From contig JBMORG010000027.1 of the NCBI GenBank assembly GCA_049322355.1, positions 248,001-312,000 of the forward strand: a stretch of DNA of 64,000 bases, in the 5' to 3' direction. The notes under the pieces are model-generated. The model did not search any database and was not told the DNA's origin. It saw nothing but the letters and a program-made list of their open reading frames with translations. The DNA comes from 0-14-0-80-60-11 sp049322355 (GTDB lineage: Bacteria; Desulfobacterota; Desulfobaccia; Desulfobaccales; 0-14-0-80-60-11). Shown piece after piece: positions 50,311-57,400 of this stretch; position 1 is the first letter of the stretch, and every line of letters starts with the position of its first letter. Position numbers and translations under genes: made by a program.

Positions 50311-51343
50311 AATTCTTATCCGCCTAAGTATTGTCCTGGTGGTCCTCCTCATGGTAGGAGCCGGGGTCGGCTACTGGTATTATATTCATATTTTCGTCAG
50401 CACTGACGATGCCTATGTGGCCGGCTATGTAGGAATTATTTCAGCCCGGGTGCCGGGGCGGGTGGCCAAGGTTCTGGTGGATAACAACCAGCACGTCACC
50501 CCTGGTCAGGTCCTGGCGACCCTGGAGCCTCAGGACTATGAGACTGCGGTGGCGCAAGCTGAGGGCAACTTAGGGCGCTTGCGCCAGGAAATGGCCCAGG
50601 CTTATGTCCGGGTGGCCACCGCCAGGACCAGGCTGCCCCAAGCTGAAGCCAATTTTCACCTGGCCAGCGTTGACAAGAACCGCTACACCAACCTATATGA
50701 GCGCCGGACCATCCCCAAGCAGACTCTGGATCAGGTGAATGCCCGCTACCGGGTGAACCAGGCCGAAGTGAACCGCGCCCAGAAGGAACTGCTGGAATCT
50801 CTGGCAGCCATCGGCGGTTCCACCGACATCCCCATAGAGGAGCAGCCGACCATCAAGGAAGCCAGAGCCAAACTGGAGCAGGCACGGCTAAACTTAAGTT
50901 ACACCCAGATCAAGGCCGAAATCGAAGGCTACATTACCAAGCGGCAGGTGGAGGTGGGCAACTGGGTCCAGCCTGGACAGCCGCTGATGATGCTCGTCCC
51001 CTTGAAAACGCCCCAACTCTGGATCCAGGCCAACTATAAAGAGACGCAATTGACGCACGTCTATATCGGTCAGCCTGCCAAGGTCCGTGTGGACACCTAT
51101 CCGGGCATCGAATTCAAGGGTAAAGTGGATTCCATTATGGCCGGCACCGGCTCGGCTTTTTCCCTGCTGCCCCCGGAGAACGCCACCGGCAACTGGGTGA
51201 AGGTGGTCCAGCGCATCCCCGTCAAAGTTACCCTGGTTCCGCCTTTCCCTGCTAATCGGCCTTTGCGCTTGGGGATGTCCACCGAGGTTACTATAGATAC
51301 CCGGCGACGCCTCGGCAAGCAGTTGTTGGGCCCGGACTTTTAG
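50300..51343 (+). CDS. EmrA/HlyD-type membrane fusion protein
   Basis: 347 residues. An N-terminal membrane helix (LSIVLVVLLMVGAGVGYWYYI) is followed by STDDAYVAGYVGIISARVPGRVAKVLV, the EmrA lipoyl-domain signature, then a long coiled-coil hairpin, and a C-terminal lipoyl/beta-barrel part (IEGYITKRQVEVGNWVQPGQ). It bridges the MFS pump and TolC. The ATG at 50300 lies inside the end of the TolC-like gene, so the two are translationally coupled. Confidence 0.93.
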   Translation: MSRKILIRLSIVLVVLLMVGAGVGYWYYIHIFVSTDDAYVAGYVGIISARVPGRVAKVLVDNNQHVTPGQVLATLEPQDYETAVAQAEGNLGRLRQEMAQAYVRVATARTRLPQAEANFHLASVDKNRYTNLYERRTIPKQTLDQVNARYRVNQAEVNRAQKELLESLAAIGGSTDIPIEEQPTIKEARAKLEQARLNLSYTQIKAEIEGYITKRQVEVGNWVQPGQPLMMLVPLKTPQLWIQANYKETQLTHVYIGQPAKVRVDTYPGIEFKGKVDSIMAGTGSAFSLLPPENATGNWVKVVQRIPVKVTLVPPFPANRPLRLGMSTEVTIDTRRRLGKQLLGPDF

Positions 51344-51360
51344 GTTTTAGGTTTCTGGGT
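51338..51360. repeat. TTTTAGG low-complexity tract
   Basis: TTTTAGGTTTTAGGTTTCTGGG starts in the EmrA-like stop region. It shares its unit with the inverted pair at 61375-61437. No function assigned. Confidence 0.5.
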
Positions 51361-51435
51361 AGTGGAGGTGTGGTCTTAACGGCTGCTTGCCGCCTGTATT
51401 GCTGACCACTGAAAGCTCTTTGCTGCGATCACGAC

Positions 51436-53016
51436 ATGACCACTACGAACAACTCCCAGGAAGTCAACAAATGGCTCATTACCATTGCGGTGATGGCCGG
51501 CACTTTCATGGAAATCGTGGACACCACTGTGGTCAATGTGGCTCTGCCCCATATCGCCGGCAGCCTGGCTTCCTCAGAGGATGAGACCACCTGGATCCTG
51601 ACGGCCTATCTGGTTTCCAACGCCATCATCCTGCCCATCACCGGCTGGCTATCAGCGCTGTTCGGCCGCAAGCGCTTTTTGATGCTCTGTATCGCGCTGT
51701 TCACCATCAGTTCCATGTTTTGCGGCATGGCTACCAATCTAGGGATGCTCATCGTCTTTCGCATCATCCAAGGGGTTGGCGGCGGGGCGCTCCAGCCCAT
51801 CTCTCAGGCCATTCTCCTGGAAACCTTCCCGGTGGAAGAACGTGGGATGGCCATGGCCCTTTGGGGGATCGGAGTGGTCATCGCGCCTATTATAGGGCCG
51901 GTGATGGGCGGCTGGGTAACGGACAATCTCACCTGGCGCTGGGCCTTCTATATCAACTTGCCCATCGGCATTTTATCCCTGTTGCTCACCTTTCTGTTCG
52001 TCTTCGATCCGGAATACATCCGGCGCCAGAGGGCCGGTAGCATTGACTACTGGGGCCTGGGGTTGTTGGTCGTGGGCCTGGGGGCGCTGCAGGTGGTGCT
52101 GGACAAGGGGGAGCGGGAGGATTGGTTTTCTTCGGACTTTATCACCCGTCTGGCCATCATCTCGGCGGTGGCCTTGATTGTCCTGATCTATCATGAGCTC
52201 AAAACCAAGCATCCCGTGGTTGACCTGCGCCTGTTCAAGGAGCGCAACTATGCTTCCGGGGTGACCATTATGTTCTTTTTCGGATTCGTCCTTTATGGCA
52301 GCATCATGCTTCTGCCCCTATTTCTCCAGACCCTCATGGGCTATGATGCCACCTCGGCCGGTTGGGCCCTGGCTTTCGGAGGTATCGGGTCCCTGCTGAT
52401 CATGCCGATAGTGGGACGGCTGACCATGATAGTGGACAGTCGCAAAATAGTCTTTATGGGCCTGGTCATCAACGCCTATGCGGTTTATCTTATGAGCCAG
52501 TATAACACCAGTATCAGTTATTATTACGCCTGGTGGCCCCGGTTCATTCAGGGTTTTGGCTTAGGGTCCACCTTCGTGTCCCTCACCACGCTCACTATGT
52601 CCCGCATTTCCCAGGAAAAAATGGGCAATGCCACCGGTATCTTCAATCTGATGCGCAACCTGGGGGGGTCCTTCGGCATTGCCACAGCCACCACTCTCCT
52701 GGCCCGGCGCAGCCAGTTCCATCAGAGCCACCTGGTGGAACATCTCACGCCGATGTCCCAACCTTTCAATGAGTGGCAACAGCGAATGTCCCAGGCCTTT
52801 CCCGACTTGGGGGCCAACTGGCAGTTTTGGAATGCCCCCGAAGCTATGGCCGGGCTCTATCATGAAACTATACGGCAGGCGAGAATGCTGGCCTTCTGCG
52901 ACGACTACTGGTTCTTCACTATCGTCTTCATCTGCCTGTTGCCCCTGGTTTTCCTCATGCGCCGCAGCCCCAAGCCTGTTACTGTGGAAGAACCAGGCGT
53001 AGAAGCCCTTCCTTGA
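51436..53016 (+). CDS. EmrB/QacA-type DHA2 MFS drug exporter
   Basis: 526 residues with 14 predicted membrane helices. Motif D1 MEIVDTTVVNVALPHIAGSL, motif A GWLSALFGRKRFL and motif C GPVMGGWVTDNLTWRWAFYINLPIG are all typical of DHA2 antiporters. With the EmrA- and TolC-like proteins it should expel hydrophobic compounds across both membranes at the cost of the proton gradient. It is separated from the EmrA gene by 92 bases containing a low-complexity TTTTAGG tract, and has no clear Shine-Dalgarno. Confidence 0.95.
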   Translation: MTTTNNSQEVNKWLITIAVMAGTFMEIVDTTVVNVALPHIAGSLASSEDETTWILTAYLVSNAIILPITGWLSALFGRKRFLMLCIALFTISSMFCGMATNLGMLIVFRIIQGVGGGALQPISQAILLETFPVEERGMAMALWGIGVVIAPIIGPVMGGWVTDNLTWRWAFYINLPIGILSLLLTFLFVFDPEYIRRQRAGSIDYWGLGLLVVGLGALQVVLDKGEREDWFSSDFITRLAIISAVALIVLIYHELKTKHPVVDLRLFKERNYASGVTIMFFFGFVLYGSIMLLPLFLQTLMGYDATSAGWALAFGGIGSLLIMPIVGRLTMIVDSRKIVFMGLVINAYAVYLMSQYNTSISYYYAWWPRFIQGFGLGSTFVSLTTLTMSRISQEKMGNATGIFNLMRNLGGSFGIATATTLLARRSQFHQSHLVEHLTPMSQPFNEWQQRMSQAFPDLGANWQFWNAPEAMAGLYHETIRQARMLAFCDDYWFFTIVFICLLPLVFLMRRSPKPVTVEEPGVEALP

Positions 53017-53106
53017 TCCGGTCCACTCTGATATGATGCACCGTAAGGCGGGCTTCAGCGGCCGGCTGAGGATATCCTGCGCCCTTATGGCAAGAAGGAC
53101 GTTTAG

Positions 53107-54066
53107 TTGCGTTTGCTCAATCTCATTCTCCTGCTGATTGCCTCAATTTTCTTCGTCTGGATCTTAATTGAGGTGGGGTGGGACACCCTGGGGCATTACT
53201 TCTGGGAGATAGGCTGGTACTGGCCCGTGCTCTTATTGCCCTACGGCGTGGTCAATTGGTTGGAATCTTTGGCATGGAAGGTCAGCCTGGTCAATCTGCC
53301 GGAAAAGACCACTGTGGGCCGCCTCTTTTGGCTCCGCCTCGGGGGGGAGTCCTTGAACCAACTCACTCCCACTGCGTCCATGGGAGGGGAGCCTTTCAAA
53401 GCCTCCCGCCTCCAAGCCATGGGGGTGCCTCTGGAAGTGGCCAGCGCCTCGGTGGTGATCATCAAGGGAATCCTGGTCCTGAGCCTGACCCTGTATATCT
53501 TCACTGGCATCGCCCTGGCTCCGGTCTTTCTGCCCCAAGCAGCCAAGTACATGGTGTATTTATGTTTGGCGGCTTTGGGTCTGGCGGCTGCCGGCATCAC
53601 CTTTGTCGCCGTGCAGCGGGTGGGGCCTTGTGGAAATAGCTTCCGCTTCCTCTCCCGGCGGGGATTAATCCCCCACTTTCTCAGAGATCAGGAGTGCTTT
53701 TTAGAGGGTCTGGATACGGCCATGTCCCAGTTTTACCGGCAGTATCCGGCCCGGGCCGTCCTGGCCTTTTTTCTGTTTTTTCTCAGTTGGCTGCTGCATT
53801 CGGTGGAAGTTTACATCATTTTCTGGCTTCTGGGGCACCCCATCAGTTGGGGGCTGGCCATCTGCATGGATGCCCTCGCCATGCTCTTTACGGCCCTGGG
53901 ATTTTTCATTCCTGCGGCCATGGGGGTGCAGGAGGGGGGTAATATTCTCCTGGCCCTGGGTTTTAACCTGGGGTTTGATTTGGGCGCGGCCTTCAGCATC
54001 CTGCGGCGCATCCGGGAAGCCTTTTGGCTCAGCCTGGGCCTGCTGGTGGTGTGGCGGGAAAAGTAA
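53107..54066 (+). CDS. YbhN/LPG-synthase-TM family membrane protein
   Basis: 319 residues with about seven membrane helices. GGESLNQLTPTASMGGEPFKASRL is the hallmark cytoplasmic loop of the lysylphosphatidylglycerol-synthase transmembrane (UPF0104) family; FFIPAAMGVQEGG is the second. The soluble synthase domain is absent. Members are proposed flippases or lipid handlers. TTG start with AAGGA seven bases upstream. It follows emrB after 90 bases and could be the last gene of the efflux operon. Confidence 0.88.
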   Translation: MRLLNLILLLIASIFFVWILIEVGWDTLGHYFWEIGWYWPVLLLPYGVVNWLESLAWKVSLVNLPEKTTVGRLFWLRLGGESLNQLTPTASMGGEPFKASRLQAMGVPLEVASASVVIIKGILVLSLTLYIFTGIALAPVFLPQAAKYMVYLCLAALGLAAAGITFVAVQRVGPCGNSFRFLSRRGLIPHFLRDQECFLEGLDTAMSQFYRQYPARAVLAFFLFFLSWLLHSVEVYIIFWLLGHPISWGLAICMDALAMLFTALGFFIPAAMGVQEGGNILLALGFNLGFDLGAAFSILRRIREAFWLSLGLLVVWREK

Positions 54067-54200
54067 CGCCAAAAAAGCCCATAGCGTTGACCCTTCCGTC
54101 TGCTAAAATGAGGCTTCAGATAATATCGGCATATCAGAGACTTTTCTGTTTTATCTTAAAATGCTCATATATAGCAGGTATCGATAGATTGCGGAGAGTT

Positions 54201-54542
54201 CTAGTATTGCACCAGGCGGGCCTCTGGATGCCAATGGTCTTTGACACCCAACCGCCTGGCCTCTCGCCAATATTCCTTGACTTCCCCCATACTTAGAGAT
54301 TGAGCATGATATCCAGCTTGTCTTACCTCGTCCAAAATTTCCGCTGGCACCTGCAGTTCACCGGGTGCCAGGTCACCTGCCTCTCGGGCCTCGCCAAGAA
54401 TGACTACCACGGGCTGGCCGTAATGGAGCCCCGGCTCAGTCCAGGTGATGGTGACCGGATAGCTGATACAGCCATTTCTATCCAGCACCTCACAATAAGC
54501 GTCAAATTCCGAGAAGATTGCCTTAACGTCTTTAGGTGCCAT
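54201..54542 (-). CDS. Hypothetical 113-residue protein
   Basis: A soluble, mixed-charge protein that I do not recognise. Features are IFSEFDAYCEVLD near the start, a beta-rich middle with VTITWTEPGLHYGQPVVVILG, and a helical C-terminus (GEVKEYWREARRLGVKDHW). No motif or membrane segment. A 53-residue gene lies upstream on the same strand after 111 bases. Composition differs from the GC-rich neighbours, and the surrounding 700 bases are AT-rich, which may mark acquired DNA. Confidence 0.55.
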   Translation of the reverse strand: MAPKDVKAIFSEFDAYCEVLDRNGCISYPVTITWTEPGLHYGQPVVVILGEAREAGDLAPGELQVPAEILDEVRQAGYHAQSLSMGEVKEYWREARRLGVKDHWHPEARLVQY

Positions 54543-54653
54543 TTACGGCCTCCTGACCTTTTGTCGGCGAGCTCGCCGATGATCGATAACCTAAGGTAAT
54601 TGCAGGCTAATTCTCATTGTTATCTTGGGATATCAGTATCTTTCTTTGGTAAA

Positions 54654-54815
54654 TTAGGAATTGAAAACTTTAATGGTCGCATAAATATCATCAGGCACTT
54701 CCATAAGATGCCGCTGCCAGGCCTCTTCATGGCTCTCTCCAACTTTCACCTGTATTATAGCCATTCGATAAGCAAAATATTTCATGAGTGCATACTTTGG
54801 TTCAAATCTTGTCAT
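54654..54815 (-). CDS. Hypothetical 53-residue protein
   Basis: A small basic-amphipathic protein whose middle, VKVGESHEEAWQRHLMEVPDD, reads like a recurring family of short proteins I have seen unnamed in anaerobe genomes (VGE...EAWRRHL...IKVF). It ends TIKVFNS. Start is ATG at 54815, or an in-frame ATG two codons earlier that sits nearer the GGAA upstream. Function unknown. Confidence 0.5.
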   Translation of the reverse strand: MTRFEPKYALMKYFAYRMAIIQVKVGESHEEAWQRHLMEVPDDIYATIKVFNS

Positions 54816-54953
54816 AAGCATTAATTCCGTTAAGTAGATTAAGCGTTAGATATCATTGTATGTCCGGGTACTTAAGTTGCCCCAGGGTAATTTTTTTCCC
54901 TATCTTGGTGGCCTGATATTGTCTTTGGCGGTTCGCCACCATGACGCCGGCGA

Positions 54954-55241
54954 TTACCGGCAGTTACGGCTGCGGCGGCCAAATGGAGATCTCGATTGTG
55001 TTCCTTCTGCCTTAACTGCTATGGGTCGCCCGTCTACAACCCGGCCATTGAATAGGGAAATGGCTTTTTGGCTCTCCTCTCGGGTGCCCATAGCCACAAA
55101 GCCGAAACCACATGCTTGCCCATTGTGCAGATAGGTGATGACCTTGGCTGAGGCCACCAAGCCAGCTTCAGAAAAAAGGGTCTGCAACTGTTCTCCGGTC
55201 ATGTGGTGAGGCAGATTGCCCACAGATAATCTTTCAGTCAT
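54954..55241 (-). CDS. RRM-domain RNA-binding protein, copy B
   Basis: 95 residues, one RRM followed by a short Arg-rich tail (SPFGRRSRNCR). RNP2 is LSVGNL and RNP1 is CGFGFVAM. Compared with copy A the RNP2 Tyr has become Ser and the RNP1 Arg has become Cys, so RNA binding may be weakened. The preferred ATG at 55241 follows AGGGATAAGG. It lies downstream of the copy-A terminator, so it depends on readthrough or its own promoter. Confidence 0.85.
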   Translation of the reverse strand: MTERLSVGNLPHHMTGEQLQTLFSEAGLVASAKVITYLHNGQACGFGFVAMGTREESQKAISLFNGRVVDGRPIAVKAEGTQSRSPFGRRSRNCR

Positions 55242-55384
55242 CGCCTTATCCCTATTGGTCTTTCCAAAAGGCATTTCATATCGCTTTCTTTTCAGCCTTG
55301 CGCTGCCAAAACAGGTTGGTTCATGTGATTGGAGGCGGATCAATCATCAAAGCCAGAAGTTCTGGCTCCGGTTCGTTTTCCTGG

Positions 55385-55412
55385 CAAAAAAGGCAGCCCC
55401 GAGGCCGCCTTT
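55385..55412 (-). terminator. Intrinsic terminator after RRM copy A
   Basis: On the minus strand AAGGCGGCC-TCGG-GGCTGCCTT with six U following. It separates the csp2/small-protein/RRM-A transcript from RRM-B. Confidence 0.8.
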
Positions 55413-55477
55413 AATTACCCGGAAATACCCAGACCGGAGGAGGCTAAAGCCTAATTCCGGTGACCTGACCCCCGGTT

Positions 55478-55765
55478 TTAACGGTAACCGCGGCGATTGT
55501 CCCCAAAGGAGCCTTTTTGTGGGGGCCTGGCTTCGTTGACCGCCAGGGGGCGCCCATCAACACTCCGGCCGTTAAGCATGGAAATGGCCTTCTGTCCGTC
55601 CAATTTGGTCTCCATCTCGACAAAACCGAAACCCCGGGGTTGTCCCGTTTGCCGGTCAGTGATTATCTTGGCCGAAGCCACATGACCGGCCTCGGAAAAT
55701 AGATCGTTTAAATCTGGTTCAGTCATGGAGTTGGGCAGGTTGCCCACATATAATTTCATAGTCAT
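55478..55765 (-). CDS. RRM-domain RNA-binding protein, copy A
   Basis: 95 residues. RNP2 (LYVGNLP) and RNP1 (RGFGFVEM) match the consensus, and FSEAGHVASAKIITDRQTGQ is typical of bacterial cold-induced Rbp proteins. A Gly/Arg tail (FGDNRRGYR) closes it. AAGGAG lies five bases before the ATG, 12 bases after the stop of the small basic protein gene, so the two are in one operon with csp copy 2. The tandem paralogue (copy B) arose by local duplication. Confidence 0.93.
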   Translation of the reverse strand: MTMKLYVGNLPNSMTEPDLNDLFSEAGHVASAKIITDRQTGQPRGFGFVEMETKLDGQKAISMLNGRSVDGRPLAVNEARPPQKGSFGDNRRGYR

Positions 55766-55777
55766 AGACTCTCCTTA

Positions 55778-55990
55778 TCAGCCTTGACCGTGCCGAAATG
55801 AAGCCGCCGGATCTTCTTCCGGGGAAGCCGTCTCGTCAGGCCTATAAATTCCTTCTGTAGCTCCCATCGGCGTGTCTTCCGCCAGCGGTGTAGTGGATTT
55901 GCCCTGGCGACGTTTCATTTTCTCGTCGCTCTTTTCTTTGCGCGCCAACTCCTTGGCACGCTTTTGCCATCCGTAACGATTTCGGGCCAA
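55778..55990 (-). CDS. Small basic csp-partner protein, copy 2
   Basis: 70 residues with the same basic N-terminus as copy 1 (ARNRYGWQKRAKELARK, then KMKRRQGK) and an unrelated acidic/Pro tail. It starts with TTG, as copy 1 does. It lies between csp copy 2 and RRM copy A. The retention of order, start codon and N-terminal sequence after duplication argues for a real gene working with the cold-shock protein. Confidence 0.8.
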   Translation of the reverse strand: MARNRYGWQKRAKELARKEKSDEKMKRRQGKSTTPLAEDTPMGATEGIYRPDETASPEEDPAASFRHGQG

Positions 55991-56017
55991 ATTTCCGCCT
56001 CTCTGGGCTCAAGATGC

Positions 56018-56052
56018 CGGAACTCCAGGATTCTCAGAGCACCAGAGTTCCG
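56018..56052 (-). terminator. Hairpin between csp copy 2 and the small basic gene
   Basis: CGGAACTC / GAGTTCCG, 8 pairs with a 19-nt loop and no long U-tract. It corresponds in position to 3357-3387 in module 1 and is more likely a processing or attenuation element than a full stop. Confidence 0.55.
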
Positions 56053-56070
56053 ATCATCAGACATTACTGT

Positions 56071-56274
56071 CTAAAGCTTTACGACGTTTTGGGCCTGGGG
56101 GCCCTTAGGGCCCTGAGTTACCTCAAATTCCACGGCTTGCTCTTCTGAAAGCGACTTGTACCCGTCGCCTTGGATGGCGCTGTGATGCACAAACACATCC
56201 GGACCGGTTTCCCGAGTGATAAAGCCAAAGCCCTTCGAGTCATTAAACCATTTCACTGTACCAGTTTCCTTCAA
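56071..56274 (-). CDS. Cold-shock protein (CspA family), copy 2
   Basis: 67 residues, intact RNP1 (KGFGFI) and RNP2 (VFVHH), very similar to copy 1. A longer open frame runs back to 56412, but homology with copy 1 begins at a TTG at 56274 that has AGGAGGT just upstream, so TTG is the start. The extra upstream codons are the conserved leader read in frame. It heads the csp-small protein-RRM operon. Confidence 0.93.
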   Translation of the reverse strand: MKETGTVKWFNDSKGFGFITRETGPDVFVHHSAIQGDGYKSLSEEQAVEFEVTQGPKGPQAQNVVKL

Positions 56275-56429
56275 GGTGAAACCTCCTACCACTACTACTA
56301 AAGATATTCCCGCCAAAAAAGCAGGGCGCGCAGCAGTCAGGCAAAAAAAAATCGGCCCGGGTCTTAGCACCCCCGTCCGATTTTTATCCAGGACTTGTGG
56401 CCCTGATTTCATTCTGACATGCTAAACTT
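56275..56429 (-). promoter_or_regulatory. Structured 5' leader of csp copy 2
   Basis: Closely similar to the leader of copy 1. The hairpin at 56351-56381 (ATCGG/CCGAT outer stem, GCTAAG loop) is followed by nine U, and a CAGGGC/GCCCTG long-range pairing by six U. Compared with copy 1, a loop-proximal A-U pair is replaced by G-C, a compensatory change that supports the fold. Confidence 0.65.
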
Positions 56430-56435
56430 GAATGT

Positions 56436-56463
56436 ATTTTACAAGAAAATTATTGTATGTCAA
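56436..56463 (-). promoter_or_regulatory. Sigma-70-type promoter of csp copy 2
   Basis: TTGACA-16 bp-TAAAAT on the minus strand, matching copy 1 in hexamers, spacing and much of the spacer. Confidence 0.75.
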
Positions 56464-56540
56464 GCTTATTATACTAATTTTCAATATGCTCTTGCAGTTT
56501 GCTTTTAAGCCCCTATTTTTATGAGAGTTCCCTAAATGAC

Positions 56541-56570
56541 TTGGAATTAAAGATGAGACTCCCCTATCAT
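56541..56570 (+). promoter_or_regulatory. Promoter of the discoidin-like gene
   Basis: TTGGAA-18 bp-TATCAT, 37 bases ahead of the ATG, which itself has AAGGAG. Confidence 0.45.
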
Positions 56571-56607
56571 AGAATTAGGCAGAGTTAATTCAATAAGGAG
56601 ATATTCT

Positions 56608-57081
56608 ATGCGCAAGCGTATTATCGATCATCACCATCGGGATGTTGGAGCCGATGAAAGCCACTGGCTAGACCTTGAACGATTGGCACTGGTCGAAGTC
56701 ACGTCCGAAGACGTCGGCTACCCCATTGAATCGGCACTGATTCAAGGTATGGGCCTGGGTTGGCGTGCTGCCCAGGCTGGAGTGCAAACGATTCGCCTTC
56801 GGTTTGATGAACCGCAGAAAATCAAACGGATTCGCTTGGTGTTCCATGAAGATGAGCACGAACGCACCCAAGAGTTCATTTTACGGTGGTCATCAGACGA
56901 CGGTCAGTCATATAGGGAGATCATACGGCAGCAATATAACTTCAATTCACCTGGTGCGACAGATGAGGTTGAAGACTATGATGTTGATCTCGACGGGGTC
57001 ACGTTGCTCGAATTGAGGATTGTGCCGGACATCAGCGGTGGAATTGCCTCTGCCTCGCTGGCGCAACTGCGCCTTGCCTAA
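56608..57081 (+). CDS. Orphan discoidin-like (F5/8 type C fold) protein
   Basis: 157 residues, no signal peptide. Alternating beta strands with TIRLRFDEPQKIKRIRLVFHEDEHERTQEFILRWSSDDGQSYREI and LLELRIVPD recall the galactose-binding/discoidin jelly roll, in which the middle segment is the conserved core. The His-rich start (DHHHRD) is unusual. AAGGAG precedes the ATG. Codon use is less GC-rich than neighbours, suggesting transfer. Ligand and role unknown. Confidence 0.6.
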   Translation: MRKRIIDHHHRDVGADESHWLDLERLALVEVTSEDVGYPIESALIQGMGLGWRAAQAGVQTIRLRFDEPQKIKRIRLVFHEDEHERTQEFILRWSSDDGQSYREIIRQQYNFNSPGATDEVEDYDVDLDGVTLLELRIVPDISGGIASASLAQLRLA

Positions 57082-57400
57082 ATTTAATGATATCTGGCCA
57101 AGACACAATAGCAATTAAGCTTGCCATTATAGATACTATGAGAGATTCTATCTGAATTAAAGAAAAGGCTTAGATAACCTAAATCCTCAATCCCCGCTGA
57201 ACAACTGCACCGTAACGCTCCCGCCTTTAAACAGGCCTTCCAGTCCCAGCGGGATCATTACCAGTCTGTCGCCTTCACCAAGGGGGAGAGCAACCCGGAA
57301 GGCACCAGGACCGGGTCAGCCCACAAAACCTGGTCTTTGATCGCGCACCATCTTTGGATGGCAGTGCCCGCCCCACATCAGACAGCCGGGGGCGGCTATC
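57082..57400. other. Gap with decayed sequence
   Basis: About 320 bases between convergent genes. The left 100 bases are AT-rich and featureless. The rest holds the possible MoeA remnant on the minus strand. Confidence 0.4.
57187..57315 (-). pseudogene. Possible C-terminal remnant of a MoeA-like gene
   Basis: A 42-codon open stretch after an in-frame TGA reads GPGAFRVALPLGEG, then DRLVMIPLGLEGLFKGG and SVTVQLFSGD. The pattern (V/I)IPxGxExLxxGxxVxVQLF is that of the MoeA domain IV end. No start, no upstream frame; the rest is gone. Confidence is low because only 40 residues remain. Confidence 0.3.

Noticed and set aside
56275..56412. N-terminal extension of cold-shock protein copy 2 (113-residue form)
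   Set aside because: The extra codons lie in the leader conserved with copy 1, where the frame is not open, and a TTG with AGGAGGT sits exactly at the family start.
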